DNA from: Pieris napi
Lineage: Eukaryota > Arthropoda > Insecta > Lepidoptera > Pieridae
Assembly (NCBI RefSeq): GCF_905475465.1
Contig: NC_062247.1
Location: forward strand, 4,712,001 to 4,776,000
DNA: 64,000 nt
Reading direction: 5' to 3'
The notes beneath the pieces are model-generated. The model ran no database searches, was not told where the DNA came from, and saw only the letters and a list, made by a program, of their open reading frames with translations. The position numbers and the translations under genes are program-made. Shown piece after piece: positions 34,382-43,720 of this stretch. How positions within the stretch are numbered: position 1 is the first letter of the stretch; every line of letters begins with the position of its first letter.

Positions 34382-34807
34382 CACCACATCAAATGTAAAA
34401 AGCAGGAGCTACAGCTAAAGTACAACAGCCTTTACTGGATGCTAGGTAGAAACTCAAGACTTTCTCTAGATAACAAACTTCTTATATATAAAGTCATCCT
34501 TAAGCCCATTTGGACATATGGCCTCCAACTATGGGGCAGCGCAAGTGATACCAACATAAACATACTCCAGCGACAACAGAACAAGATCCTAAGAGCAGTT
34601 GCAAAAGTACCCTGGTACATTACAAACAACGAAGTTCACGAGCACCTCAACATAAGAACAATCAAAGAAGAAATCCGGAGACTGGCAGCTAAGTACAAAG
34701 AGCGGCTAAGCTGTCACCCGAATACACTTGCTCGCCAACTCACCATTAGACAGTATGTGAGTCGACTAAAACGTCACCATATTCTAGAGCTAGAAGACCG
34801 GCAGTAG
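34382..34807 (+). pseudogene. Jockey ORF2 C-terminal fragment
   Basis: About 140 codons, open to a TAG at 34805, from the end of a Jockey reverse-transcriptase protein: YWMLGRNSRLSLDNKLLIYK, then VILKPIWTYGLQLWGSASDT and NINILQRQQNKILRAVAKVPW. All are hallmarks of the region after the RT core in Jockey. The endonuclease and polymerase domains are absent. The open frame extends left to 34355, but those first nine codons are target DNA outside the element. Confidence 0.85.
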
Positions 34808-34937
34808 CTCTAGACAGAAGATGAGTAGATGCTTCCAATGGGAAGTCACTCCACATGACAGCACCACAGAAAAAATTTGCTCATAGCCTTGGGGCTGATT
34901 GCAAATAACCGCAGAAAAAAAAAAAAAAAAAAAAAAA
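34382..34937 (+). mobile_element. 5'-truncated Jockey-type LINE with poly(A) and target-site duplication
   Basis: A 556-bp insert that ends in a run of about 24 A. The 9-bp sequence tctatgaat flanks it at 34373-34381 and 34938-34946. It keeps only the ORF2 C-terminus and the 3' UTR (gggaagtcactccacatgac; ccttggggctgattgcaaat). Jockey-clade elements have poly(A) tails, unlike the RTE element at 2247. Fairly recent, since the coding remnant is still open. Confidence 0.88.
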
Positions 34938-34946
34938 TCTATGAAT

Positions 34947-36042
34947 ATTGTATTACTTAAAACATTTCTTAGTTATTCGTTTTAACGAGAAATTTAATAA
35001 ATTAGGTAGGACGTAATATGTTATATTTTCCTAATAAATTTAGCAACAAATCAGACATACCCAGGTTCTAGGCTATTGAATAAAATTGCCTGTGGTGTAA
35101 CCGACAGTGGCGCAGAATGCCTACGAACGTAGCATGCTACGGTCTAGAGCTACGCGCCGCATATTAACGAGGTTTGTTAGCGACACTGCATCACATCTGC
35201 AAAGCCTTATCTGTTTACTCTTGTCTTTGAATTATTATAACTAAAGAATTAACACAGACAGATGTTTTAGAAATGAACGAAATGAAATTAAACTTTGATT
35301 TGATTTTTTGTATGGATCTTACTGATTTTTTTTAAAACAATTGTCTCGCCGGAAGTAGAACCTCTGATGCGTGTTAGTTACTTGGTTATTATAATAATAA
35401 TCTTAGTCAGTTTTATGTTACTTTCGTTTTTTTTTCATGACTTTTAGTTATTAAAAAAAAAAAAAAAAAAATTTTTTTAAAGAAAACACTTTTTAACCGG
35501 ATTAAAGTTATGAATTATTATAAATTTACAATTATTTTACATAATTTTAAATATAACCGACGTTTCTCGTGCTTTACAGCGTGCGTGGTCACGGTGAGTA
35601 TTTATAATAAATTATGTTATGTTAAGACAAAATTGATGTAATAACATTTCAGAAATACATTAATACGTGAAAATTTGAAGTCATAGTGCGATGAAAGAAG
35701 TTCTCGCCCTATTAAGATCTCACTTATATTAAAATATGATTAAATGATGAAGACTGAGGCAGCCACCGTGAATATGAAGATTGAGTTGAGAGTTTTAACA
35801 GCCCCGGACTTTAAACTGCCCCCACAGCCTTCAACGTAACTTTCTAAATATTAGCTATTACTCTAATTTACCCAGGAAAGTTTGCAGGCGTATTCACAAT
35901 GATTTTAAAATGGATACTTGACTCGTAGTAAAATTAAAACAAAGTTCGGTTCTATTAAATCTGTTTCGTTGTTAAACTATAGTTACGAGAATTATATGTT
36001 AAATTAATATCAGTTTATAGATTTGTAAACAAAAACTGAAAA
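34947..36042. other. Non-coding DNA
   Basis: No gene recognised. Contains an A/T homopolymer junction near 35452-35478 and a GC-richer patch at 35100-35165 (ctacgaacgtagcatgctac) with local dyad symmetry. Confidence 0.45.
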
Positions 36043-36407
36043 GGGTGCGTGTACTTATGTACGCGCGTAAGAAGTTATACTTCTTTGGCATTATTAAAAA
36101 TAGTTTTTGATTGCATGCAAATAATTAATTACAATTAAATAATCAAAGACTGGAAAAGGAGTCATTATAGTCAATAAAGTTCAGTTTACATTTGAAAAAT
36201 TAAATAAATAAATATTTATTATTATTCTCTTACATTAAGTGTAACATAAATTCTATTATTATTCGAATGTTGTTTTTAAATTATGTCCAATGCCGTAGCA
36301 TCTTCCGTGGGCAACTTCATTCTGTTAATTTTGTGTCACGGTGCGCGCGCATCGTAAAATTTTACTCTCATCAATTTTTCATAACGCACCTAAAGAAGTA
36401 TAACTTC
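36043..36407. mobile_element. MITE copy 1
   Basis: A 365-bp repeat present almost unchanged at 61648-62012. Near its left end is gaagttatacttctttggc (36071-36089) and at its right end the mirror cctaaagaagtataacttc (36389-36407). The outer left part gggtgcgtgtacttatgtac is shared by both copies, so it belongs to the element. No ORF. It lies 58 bp left of the retroviral target site. Confidence 0.75.
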
Positions 36408-36465
36408 AATAAATAAGAAATAACGTAAGTAACTGCAACTCTGTTTTGTTTTTTTAAGTAATTCG

Positions 36466-36469
36466 AACT
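36466..36469. repeat. Target-site duplication AACT, left (errantivirus)
   Basis: AACT directly before the 5' LTR, repeated at 43981-43984 after the 3' LTR. Four-base duplications are the rule for this group. Confidence 0.9.
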
Positions 36470-36729
36470 AATTACATACGGTACCCTAAAGAAGATCGCT
36501 GACATCGCGGCACGTGTATGGTCAACGTGCCGGCTTCATGGAATTACTCTGCTGACACAGTGTTTACCGCGATTTAACATTTTAATAAAATAAAATATGT
36601 TTGCCACTCCGTATATATCTAGCATCGATAACGGATGTAATTTTGTAATTTAATTATAAGTTTAAATATAATAAATACCTAACTAACTATTGGTTTTTTT
36701 TGGGAGTCCGGGCTGACGAAATCGTAATT
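36470..36729 (+). repeat. 5' LTR
   Basis: 260 bp, same as 43721-43980. Contains a TATA-like TATATA at 36612-36617 and the polyadenylation hexamer AATAAA at 36670-36675, so the transcription start should lie between them, giving a short R. Terminal AATTAC/GTAATT form a 6-bp inverted repeat. Confidence 0.95.
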
Positions 36730-36746
36730 GGCGCAGTCGGTAGGAT
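36729..36746 (+). promoter_or_regulatory. Primer-binding site, tRNA-Ser
   Basis: TGGCGCAGTCGGTAGGAT is complementary over 18 bases to the 3' end of insect serine tRNA including CCA. Its first base is the last base of the LTR, a one-base overlap as in the 17.6/297 group. Confidence 0.92.
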
Positions 36747-36927
36747 ACTTTCGGGGCTACTACGATCGTTATAAAGAAGATTTCCGGGGTCTAGATTCGA
36801 CACCGCGCGCGGTCGTTCTAGCTATCGCTTTTAAGCGTTCACCGAAATATCAAAGAACATTTCGAAGCAGCCGGGGCGTACTCAAACTTCAGTACAACGC
36901 AAAGAAAACCAGGGAAGTCGACGAGTT

Positions 36928-36935
36928 ATGTGAGT
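36928..36935 (+). promoter_or_regulatory. AUG-UGA minimal uORF overlapping a splice donor
   Basis: This is the first ATG after the LTR. It is followed at once by TGA. The G of the ATG is also the first base of GTGAGT (36930-36935), a consensus 5' splice site at +1 to +6, although the exon side (TTAT) is poor. Unspliced RNA would start and stop here. Spliced RNA would keep only the AT. Role in env expression is inferred. Confidence 0.55.
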
Positions 36936-36991
36936 ACATTGAATTATTTTTCCATCAGTGTTGCTTTCTCCTCGTCACAATTTTCCGTCCT

Positions 36992-38473
36992 ATGAAAAAT
37001 AGTCCTGTGTCCTCCAGGCATAAAATTCGTAGGGATAGCTTAGTAGACTTGAATCGTCAATTAGGTGTAGACTCGAATCGTCAATTAAGTGAAGGCTCGA
37101 ATTGCCCTCCAGTAGTTTTAAATAATTTTCCTGAGAGCTCGAATTGCCCTCAAAGTTTAGATAGTAGGTTGAATTTAAGTTTTAGTAATTTAAAATATAA
37201 AATGGATCCTGATACAGTATATAAGGCTCTCCGCCCAGTTCCTGAATTTGACGGTAACCCACATATTCTCCCTAGATTTATTAGAATATGTGATCAGATC
37301 GTAATTCAATGCGTGAAGGACGAGTTAGGATATGAATTATCGAATTTATGTGTTATAAATGGCATTTTAAATAAAATTACTGGTTCCGCAGCTCGTACAA
37401 TAAATTCAAATGGTATTCCTGAAAATTGGATAGGAATTAGGAATACTTTAATTAATAATTTTTCTGACCAAAGGGACGAGACCGCCCTTTACAATGACTT
37501 AGCATTAGCGACACAGTGTAATGAGACTCCACAAGAATTCTATGACAAATGCCAAAACCTTTTTAGCACTATAATGTCTTATGTATCGTTGCACGAGACT
37601 TTAGAGACAACTATAGAAGCTAAGAGAATTTTATATCGAAAATTAACTTTACAAGCGTTTGTAAGAGGTTTAAAAGATCCTCTCGGGTCCAGAATAAGGT
37701 GTATGAGACCTGAAACTATTGAGAAGGCTTTGGAATTTGTCCAGGATGAACTTAATGTTATGTACTTGCAGCAGCGAAATAATTTAGCAACAGATCTGAA
37801 GAAACCAGTATTACCATTAACACCACACAACTCACACCAACAATTTACACAGCCTAAATTTCCTCCTATGAATAATAACTTTAATTCTCCTAAATTTTTA
37901 CCCGGACCTAGTTGGCATAAACCCAATTTTAATCCCCAATTTCATAGTCATCAGCGCATGCCTATGCAACCAACGCGTACTCAGCAAATGTTCCGAGCAC
38001 CATTGCCTAATAATAACAGTGGTTTTAGAATACCTAACAGGAACCCTCCACAGAATAATTCTGGCCCTAAGCCTATGAGTGGAGTGAGTTATTTTGTGAC
38101 AAAACCTTTACCACCTAGAATTACCGGTCATGATTGGCAAAAATTCGGCAATCCTCCTCCATCTAATTACTTTAAGTTTAGAGAAGTTAATTTTAATGAA
38201 TTTAATTATTATAATGATTATGAATACGACAATGATTATGTTGACTATAATTATTGTAATACTGACTATGACTATAATGACTATTATGGACAATACTCTT
38301 ATTGTGACTCAGATAATTATCAGTACTATGAACAACAAGATTTACCACCAATAGAGGATACTCGCTATAATAATAACATGCCTAGTACTAGTAAAGACAT
38401 TGAACCGAGACATTCCAAAGGTAGAAAACGTCAGGATTTTCAACAGAGCCATCGAAAATCCCCACCAGAATAG
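36992..38473 (+). CDS. gag: Gag structural polyprotein
   Basis: 493 residues from the second ATG after the LTR; the first is the AUG-UGA at 36928. The frame is open further left through the primer-binding site but has no ATG there. A later ATG at 37202 (MDPDTVYK) would give 423 residues. The capsid-like region is PEFDGNPHILPRFIRICDQI and the FSDQRDETALYNDLALATQ then ETPQEFYDKCQ segment, as in other insect errantivirus Gags. There is no CCHC zinc knuckle. The tail is first N/P/Q-rich, then a striking Tyr/Asn/Asp-rich acidic run of about 50 residues, then a basic end (RHSKGRKRQ) that could bind RNA. The last 49 bases overlap pol in the -1 frame. Confidence 0.88.
   Translation: MKNSPVSSRHKIRRDSLVDLNRQLGVDSNRQLSEGSNCPPVVLNNFPESSNCPQSLDSRLNLSFSNLKYKMDPDTVYKALRPVPEFDGNPHILPRFIRICDQIVIQCVKDELGYELSNLCVINGILNKITGSAARTINSNGIPENWIGIRNTLINNFSDQRDETALYNDLALATQCNETPQEFYDKCQNLFSTIMSYVSLHETLETTIEAKRILYRKLTLQAFVRGLKDPLGSRIRCMRPETIEKALEFVQDELNVMYLQQRNNLATDLKKPVLPLTPHNSHQQFTQPKFPPMNNNFNSPKFLPGPSWHKPNFNPQFHSHQRMPMQPTRTQQMFRAPLPNNNSGFRIPNRNPPQNNSGPKPMSGVSYFVTKPLPPRITGHDWQKFGNPPPSNYFKFREVNFNEFNYYNDYEYDNDYVDYNYCNTDYDYNDYYGQYSYCDSDNYQYYEQQDLPPIEDTRYNNNMPSTSKDIEPRHSKGRKRQDFQQSHRKSPPE
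38425..38473 (+). promoter_or_regulatory. gag-pol overlap, site of -1 frameshifting
   Basis: pol is open in the -1 frame relative to gag from just after a TAG at 38422 until past the gag TAG at 38471. Any shift must therefore happen in these 49 bases. AAAA at 38425-38428, TTTT at 38437-38440 and AAAA at 38455-38458 allow single-tRNA slippage, but none gives a canonical X XXY YYZ heptamer. Confidence 0.6.
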
Positions 38474-41400
38474 AATTAAATATACAATCAAAAAAAGAAT
38501 TACCTTATATCAAAATTAGCAATCCACCTTTAAAACTTCTTATTGATACAGGAGCAAACCAATCATTCATAAGCCCTGAAGCAGTAGATAAATATTTCAT
38601 TAATATTCCGAAAATGTACGATCCTTTTGAAGTTACTAATTCTAGATTAACAAGCGTTCATGAACACTCGATATCAATTCCTAGTTTTCCTGAATTTAAT
38701 GATACTAAAAATATAAAATTATTTATCTATAAATTTCATAATTATTTTGATGGTTTGATAGGATTAGATTTATTAGAAAACTGTAGAATCGATTTTAAAG
38801 ACGATATACTAATCACTGACAATGCAAAAATCCCTCTATTGCGTTATAAATGTAAAAAATACACAGAACAAATAATACCAGCGAAATCATCTCATTTAGT
38901 TGGTATACCGATACATCATGACGATGGTGACGTGTTTATACCAGAACAAATAATAAGTAATTGCATTATTCACGAATGCATTACTAATGTGACTGATTGG
39001 ACTGGTATAGTAGAAGTTGAGAATATGACAGACGAAGACATTGTATTTCCAATAGACAGACCTTTACAACTTGACTTATTTAACTTTGAAAGTTCTTATA
39101 CTGAACTAGACTCAGACAGGGTAAACCAAGTTTTAGATAGACTTAGAACTGACCATTTAAATAGTGAGGAACGAGTTAATTTAGAAACCCTATGTAAGCG
39201 CTACGCTGACATATTTTACATTGAAGGTGAACCATTAACCTTCACTAATAAAATCAAACATAATATTAGAACTCATGATGAAAACCCAGTCTATACCAAA
39301 AGTTACAGATATCCTTTTGTACATCGTCAGGAAGTTAGGGAACAGATAAGTAAAATGCTCGAACAAGGTATAATACGACCTTCTGACTCTGCTTGGAGCT
39401 CACCCATTTGGGTAGTCCCAAAGAAAGCTGATGCATCTGGTAGACAAAAATGGCGACTTGTAGTGGACTTTAGGAAGTTAAACGACAAGACTATTGACGA
39501 TAAATACCCTATTCCAAACATCACTGACGTTTTAGACAAATTAGGTAGGTGTCAGTATTTTACGACTCTTGACCTTGCATCTGGCTTTTACCAAGTCGAG
39601 ATGAATCCTGAAGACATACCGAAGACAGCATTTAACGTAGAACACGGTCATTTTGAATTTCTACGCATGCCAATGGGACTCAAAAATTCACCTTCGACAT
39701 TTCAGCGTGTAATGGATAACATCCTTAAGGGTTTACAAAATGAGATATGTCTAGTGTACCTTGATGACATCATAGTTTTTAGTACATCTTTGCAGGAGCA
39801 TATAATTAATTTAGAGAAAGTATTTGACAGACTGAGAGAGTCCAATTTCAAGATCCAGATGGACAAATCTGAATTTTTGAAACTTGAAACCGCTTACCTT
39901 GGTCATATAATTAGTAATGAAGGTATTAAACCGAACCCCGATAAAATTAGAGCCATAGAAAATTATCCTTTACCTAAAACAACAAAGGAAATTAAACAAT
40001 TTTTAGGACTATTAGGTTATTATAGGAAGTTCATACCTGATTTTGCAAGACTAACGAAACCGATGACTAAATGTCTTAAAAAGACTAACAAAATAACTTT
40101 AGACTCTGACTATATCAAATGTTTTGAGAAATGCAAAACCTTACTTACTAACGATCCTATTTTACAATATCCCGACTTTAACAAAGAGTTCATTCTGACA
40201 ACAGACGCCTCCAACGTAGCTTTAGGGGCAGTACTTTCACAAGGCACAGTAGGCTCTGACAAACCGATCTGCTATGCTTCTAGAACATTGAGTGACACTG
40301 AATTGAATTACAGTACTATCGAAAAAGAACTTTTGGCAATAGTTTGGGCAACTAAGTATTTTAGACCCTATTTGTTTGGTAGGAAATTCAAAATTATTAC
40401 AGACCATAAACCACTCCAGTGGATTATGAATTTGAAGGAACCGAACTCGAGACTGACGCGATGGCGACTTAAATTGAGTGAGTTTGACTATACAGTGATT
40501 TACAAAAAAGGAAAATATAATACCAACGCTGACGCTTTATCCCGTGTACAAATTAATAACGAGGAAATAGAGTCACTTCTTAAAGAATGTGGTATAGATG
40601 TGTCAGTAAGACCTGAACCACCAGGATCTACTACTGTAACAGCACACACATCCGCTGAAAATCCTATCCTTGAAATACCTATCACAGATGAACCACTTAA
40701 CAAATTCCATAGACAGGTTTGTTTGACTATAGTAGGTGACATTAAAAGAAGACCGAATGTTACTAAACCTTTTGATACCCATACGCGTACGCATATACAA
40801 GTCTCAGAGTCTTCATTAGAACAAGATGTCATAAATGCAATAAAAGAATTTGTCAATCCTAAAATAAAGACTGCTATTAAAATAACTCCACCATTAGGTA
40901 TGTATTCGATAATCCCAATCTTACAAAATAACTTTAAATGTAACTCTATGCATCTGGTTTTAGTAAAAACCGAGTTAGAAGATGTTAAGGAGTATTTACG
41001 GCAGCAAGAAATAATTAAACACTATCATGAAGGTAAAACTAACCATAGAGGTATCAATGAATGTTATTTAGCCTTATCACGTCGTTATTACTGGCCTAAA
41101 ATGAGGGAAGAAATTACTAAATACATAAATGAATGTACAATTTGCGGACAAACTAAATATGATAGAAATCCAATTAGACCACAGTTTAACATAGTACCAC
41201 CTGCAACAAAGCCATTTGAGATAGTTCATATGGACCTATTCACAGCGCAAGCTGAAAAATATCTTACCTTTGTAGATTCTTTTTCAAAATACGGCCAAGC
41301 ATATCACTTACGAGATGGTACAGCTATAAGTATCATTCAAGGTCTATTACATTTCAGTACTCATCATGGACTACCTTTGACTATTGTGACAGATAACGGG

Positions 41401-42069
41401 ACTGAGTTCACTAATCAACTTTTCGCAGAATTTGTTAGACTTCATAAAATTAATCATCATAGAACACTAGCTCATTCGCCTAATGACAACGGAATTATTG
41501 AAAGATTCCATTCTTCCTTACTAGAACACCTTCGTATCCTTTGCCTGAAAAATAAAGATGAACCCACGATAAATCAAATACCTTATGCAATCCTAGCTTA
41601 TAACAGTTCAGTACATAGTTTCACCAAATGTAGACCACACGATATCATTAGAGGTCATTTTGATCCTAGAGACCCTTTAGATCTTAATTTAGCTGAACAC
41701 CTTATGCAACAATATATTATAACTCATAGAGACCAAATGAAGACAGTATATGAAATGATTAGCGAAGCTACAACTATTGACCGAACGAATTTAATGACTA
41801 ATAGAAATAAAAATCGTGAGCCAGAAACTGAATATGTACCCGATCAGCAGGTTTTTATTAAGAACCCCTTAGCAAGTAGACAAAAGTTAGCACCACGATA
41901 CACTCACGACACAGTTCTTGCAGATCTACCCATACACATTTACACTTCAAAGAAAAAGGGACCTGTTGCTAAATGTCGCTTGAAACGAGTACCAAAGTCA
42001 TCAAAATTGTTACAGGTACCGACTAATACTGATAATGACAATGACGAAGGCAGCAGAGATAAAACTTGA
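38425..42069 (+). CDS. pol: Pol polyprotein: protease, RT, RNase H, integrase
   Basis: 1,214 codons, made as a Gag-Pol fusion. Numbering from 38425: aspartic protease with LLIDTGA at about 38-44 (active D41); reverse transcriptase at about 280-480 with RMPMGLKNSPSTFQ and YLDD at 445-448; RNase H from about 590 (TTDAS with D594; ...STIEKELLAIVWA; TDHKPLQW; NTNADALSR); integrase with an HHCC zinc finger (H868, H873, C904, C907) and catalytic D937, D990 and E1026, the last two 35 residues apart. The integrase tail has an LAPRYTHDTV segment in place of a clear GPY/F motif and no chromodomain. Every catalytic residue is present. The first in-frame ATG at 38614 lies after the protease active site, so it cannot be the start of a working product. 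The end overlaps env by 35 bases. Confidence 0.95.
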   Translation, partial: KTSGFSTEPSKIPTRIELNIQSKKELPYIKISNPPLKLLIDTGANQSFISPEAVDKYFINIPKMYDPFEVTNSRLTSVHEHSISIPSFPEFNDTKNIKLFIYKFHNYFDGLIGLDLLENCRIDFKDDILITDNAKIPLLRYKCKKYTEQIIPAKSSHLVGIPIHHDDGDVFIPEQIISNCIIHECITNVTDWTGIVEVENMTDEDIVFPIDRPLQLDLFNFESSYTELDSDRVNQVLDRLRTDHLNSEERVNLETLCKRYADIFYIEGEPLTFTNKIKHNIRTHDENPVYTKSYRYPFVHRQEVREQISKMLEQGIIRPSDSAWSSPIWVVPKKADASGRQKWRLVVDFRKLNDKTIDDKYPIPNITDVLDKLGRCQYFTTLDLASGFYQVEMNPEDIPKTAFNVEHGHFEFLRMPMGLKNSPSTFQRVMDNILKGLQNEICLVYLDDIIVFSTSLQEHIINLEKVFDRLRESNFKIQMDKSEFLKLETAYLGHIISNEGIKPNPDKIRAIENYPLPKTTKEIKQFLGLLGYYRKFIPDFARLTKPMTKCLKKTNKITLDSDYIKCFEKCKTLLTNDPILQYPDFNKEFILTTDASNVALGAVLSQGTVGSDKPICYASRTLSDTELNYSTIEKELLAIVWATKYFRPYLFGRKFKIITDHKPLQWIMNLKEPNSRLTRWRLKLSEFDYTVIYKKGKYNTNADALSRVQINNEEIESLLKECGIDVSVRPEPPGSTTVTAHTSAENPILEIPITDEPLNKFHRQVCLTIVGDIKRRPNVTKPFDTHTRTHIQVSESSLEQDVINAIKEFVNPKIKTAIKITPPLGMYSIIPILQNNFKCNSMHLVLVKTELEDVKEYLRQQEIIKHYHEGKTNHRGINECYLALSRRYYWPKMREEITKYINECTICGQTKYDRNPIRPQFNIVPPATKPFEIVHMDLFTAQAEKYLTFVDSFSKYGQAYHLRDGTAISIIQGLLHFSTHHGLPLTIVTDNGTEFTNQLFAEFVRLHKINHHRTLAHSPNDNGIIERFHSSLLEHLRILCLKNKDEPTINQIPYAILAYNSSVHSFTKCRPHDIIRGHFDPRDPLDLNLAEHLMQQYIITHRDQMKTVYEMISEATTIDRTNLMTNRNKNREPETEYVPDQQVFIKNPLASRQKLAPRYTHDTVLADLPIHIYTSKKKGPVAKCRLKRVPKSSKLLQVPTNTDNDNDEGSRDKT
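42014..42016 (+). promoter_or_regulatory. Candidate env splice acceptor
   Basis: ttgttacag ends at 42015 and is followed by G at 42016. The env frame is open from here. An exon starting at 42016 takes two upstream bases to complete its first codon, the number left by the donor at 36930. The pyrimidine tract is weak. Confidence 0.45.
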
Positions 42070-43699
42070 GACTCTTGACAATGGACCTGGACTTTTACCC
42101 TTTAAACTTGGTCAAGCTAAGCTAATATCTCATTATCATACCTTTATACAATATTTAGAACTTTCAGAACTAGAAAATCGTATTAATTCTATAAATGAAC
42201 AGTTAGACTATTTTAAAATTCAACTAGATAATACTACTTTGCCTATATATGAAATTCAGATTGATTATCTTTATACTAAATTGTCAAAAATAGATTCGCA
42301 ATTAAAAACCTTGGAACCTTCTAAAGTAAAAAGGGGACTTATTAATGGATTAGGATCATTAATTAAAGGTCTTACAGGTAATTTGGATCATGAAGATGCT
42401 GAAAGATTTAATAAAGCTATAGAGTTATTAGAAGCAAATGAAAATAAATTAGTTTCTGAGTTAAATGATCATATAAGTATTAATAAAAATTGGACGAGCC
42501 AATATTCGCAACTTATTAGTAATTTAGCGGAAAATCAAATTAAAATCAATGAAACACTGAAATTAGTTATGGATAAGCATTATCTTTTTGAAGTTAAGTT
42601 TGCTAAATTCGCTCAATTATTAGCTATTATTACTGAAAATACAGATGATTTATTTTTAGAGCTAATTAGAATAGAGAATATTTTAGGATTTATACGTGCA
42701 GCGAGCACGCATCATAGTATGATAAGCATAGATAACTTAGAATACATGATAGGTAGATTAAGAGAAATATATAGTAATAATGAAATCTTAGATATTGATT
42801 TGAGAGAATATTATAATCTTATAAAGCCAGGTAGTTATTTCATAGGTAAGAGAATTGTTATAATTTTTAAAATTCCTGTAATATCTAAAGATAGTTACGA
42901 CTTATTTAGGCTTGCCATTGTTCCTAATAAATTCCAACAGACCTTTATACCTATACATCCTTTCATAGCAACCAATGGGAAATATTTCATGTATTTGCAA
43001 ACCGAATGCCCGAAAGTCGGCGAATACCTTCTCTGTGAGAAAAGCACAAATTATTACCAGCCACAAGAACATGCAGATTGTATCCAGAGTATCATCATTC
43101 ATCAATCTTTAGATAAATCATGTAGCCCCACTGAAGTCTCCATTACAAGACAAGCTATGGAACAACTGGATGATAGACACTATACTATTGTCTTCCCAAA
43201 GCCTACGAATGTCGAACTTCAATGTGAACGGCAGGAATATGTATCCTTATCTGGCAGCTACTTAGCAACAATTCCCCATGAATGTTCATTACGAACAGAT
43301 ACCTTTAAGATAACCAATAGCGAAGATGAAGTCAAGGGACAGCCGCTGAAGATCACCGAGATACGAAGTAATTTCACTGAAGTTCAAAATAACGAGATTC
43401 CACATATAACTCTAAATTCTTTAAATCTCGATAACTTACATCATCTGGAAAACAGAATTATGCTACAGAATCCCATACGTCTTGCCCACTTTGATTCTTC
43501 ACTGTACCATACAACGTTGCCCCTCTATGCACTTGTATCTGGTATAGTTATAATTTTCCTTGCCTATATTCTTCGACGATACCTGCGAAAGAACCCTACT
43601 ACACCAGAAGAAGAACCAAGAAGCAACCCTATATATGCTGTTCCTGATTCTGAAAAACCTGGAGTACCAGCAACATTTTCCCTCAAAGTGCTCAAATAG
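42035..43699 (+). CDS. env: Envelope-like glycoprotein (errantivirus Env, baculovirus F-related type)
   Basis: 554 residues from the first in-frame ATG; 35 bases overlap pol in another frame. The family mediates membrane fusion in insect retroviruses. Seen here: a basic processing site KVKR at 97-100, then a glycine-rich hydrophobic stretch at about 101-118 like the fusion peptides of this family; a long alpha-helical ectodomain; several N-glycosylation sequons (for example NTT 66-68 and NWT); about eight cysteines clustered in the C-terminal half; one membrane anchor at about 496-515 followed by a basic RRYLRK and a short tail. There is no signal peptide in the ORF as written. It is probably supplied or completed by splicing from the leader. 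No stop or shift breaks the frame. Confidence 0.88.
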   Translation: MTMTKAAEIKLETLDNGPGLLPFKLGQAKLISHYHTFIQYLELSELENRINSINEQLDYFKIQLDNTTLPIYEIQIDYLYTKLSKIDSQLKTLEPSKVKRGLINGLGSLIKGLTGNLDHEDAERFNKAIELLEANENKLVSELNDHISINKNWTSQYSQLISNLAENQIKINETLKLVMDKHYLFEVKFAKFAQLLAIITENTDDLFLELIRIENILGFIRAASTHHSMISIDNLEYMIGRLREIYSNNEILDIDLREYYNLIKPGSYFIGKRIVIIFKIPVISKDSYDLFRLAIVPNKFQQTFIPIHPFIATNGKYFMYLQTECPKVGEYLLCEKSTNYYQPQEHADCIQSIIIHQSLDKSCSPTEVSITRQAMEQLDDRHYTIVFPKPTNVELQCERQEYVSLSGSYLATIPHECSLRTDTFKITNSEDEVKGQPLKITEIRSNFTEVQNNEIPHITLNSLNLDNLHHLENRIMLQNPIRLAHFDSSLYHTTLPLYALVSGIVIIFLAYILRRYLRKNPTTPEEEPRSNPIYAVPDSEKPGVPATFSLKVLK

Positions 43700-43710
43700 T
43701 TGCTGTTCTG

Positions 43711-43720
43711 AGGGTGGAGG
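43711..43720 (+). promoter_or_regulatory. Polypurine tract
   Basis: AGGGTGGAGG (nine of ten are purines) abuts the 3' LTR, where plus-strand DNA synthesis starts. Confidence 0.8.

Noticed and set aside
36728..36991. Gag start at TTG 36728
   Set aside because: The frame is open there, but it runs through the primer-binding site and has no ATG. The first in-frame ATG is at 36992.
38614..38616. Pol starting at ATG 38614
   Set aside because: The protease active site DTGA lies upstream at 38545 in the same open frame, so Pol must be entered by frameshift from gag.
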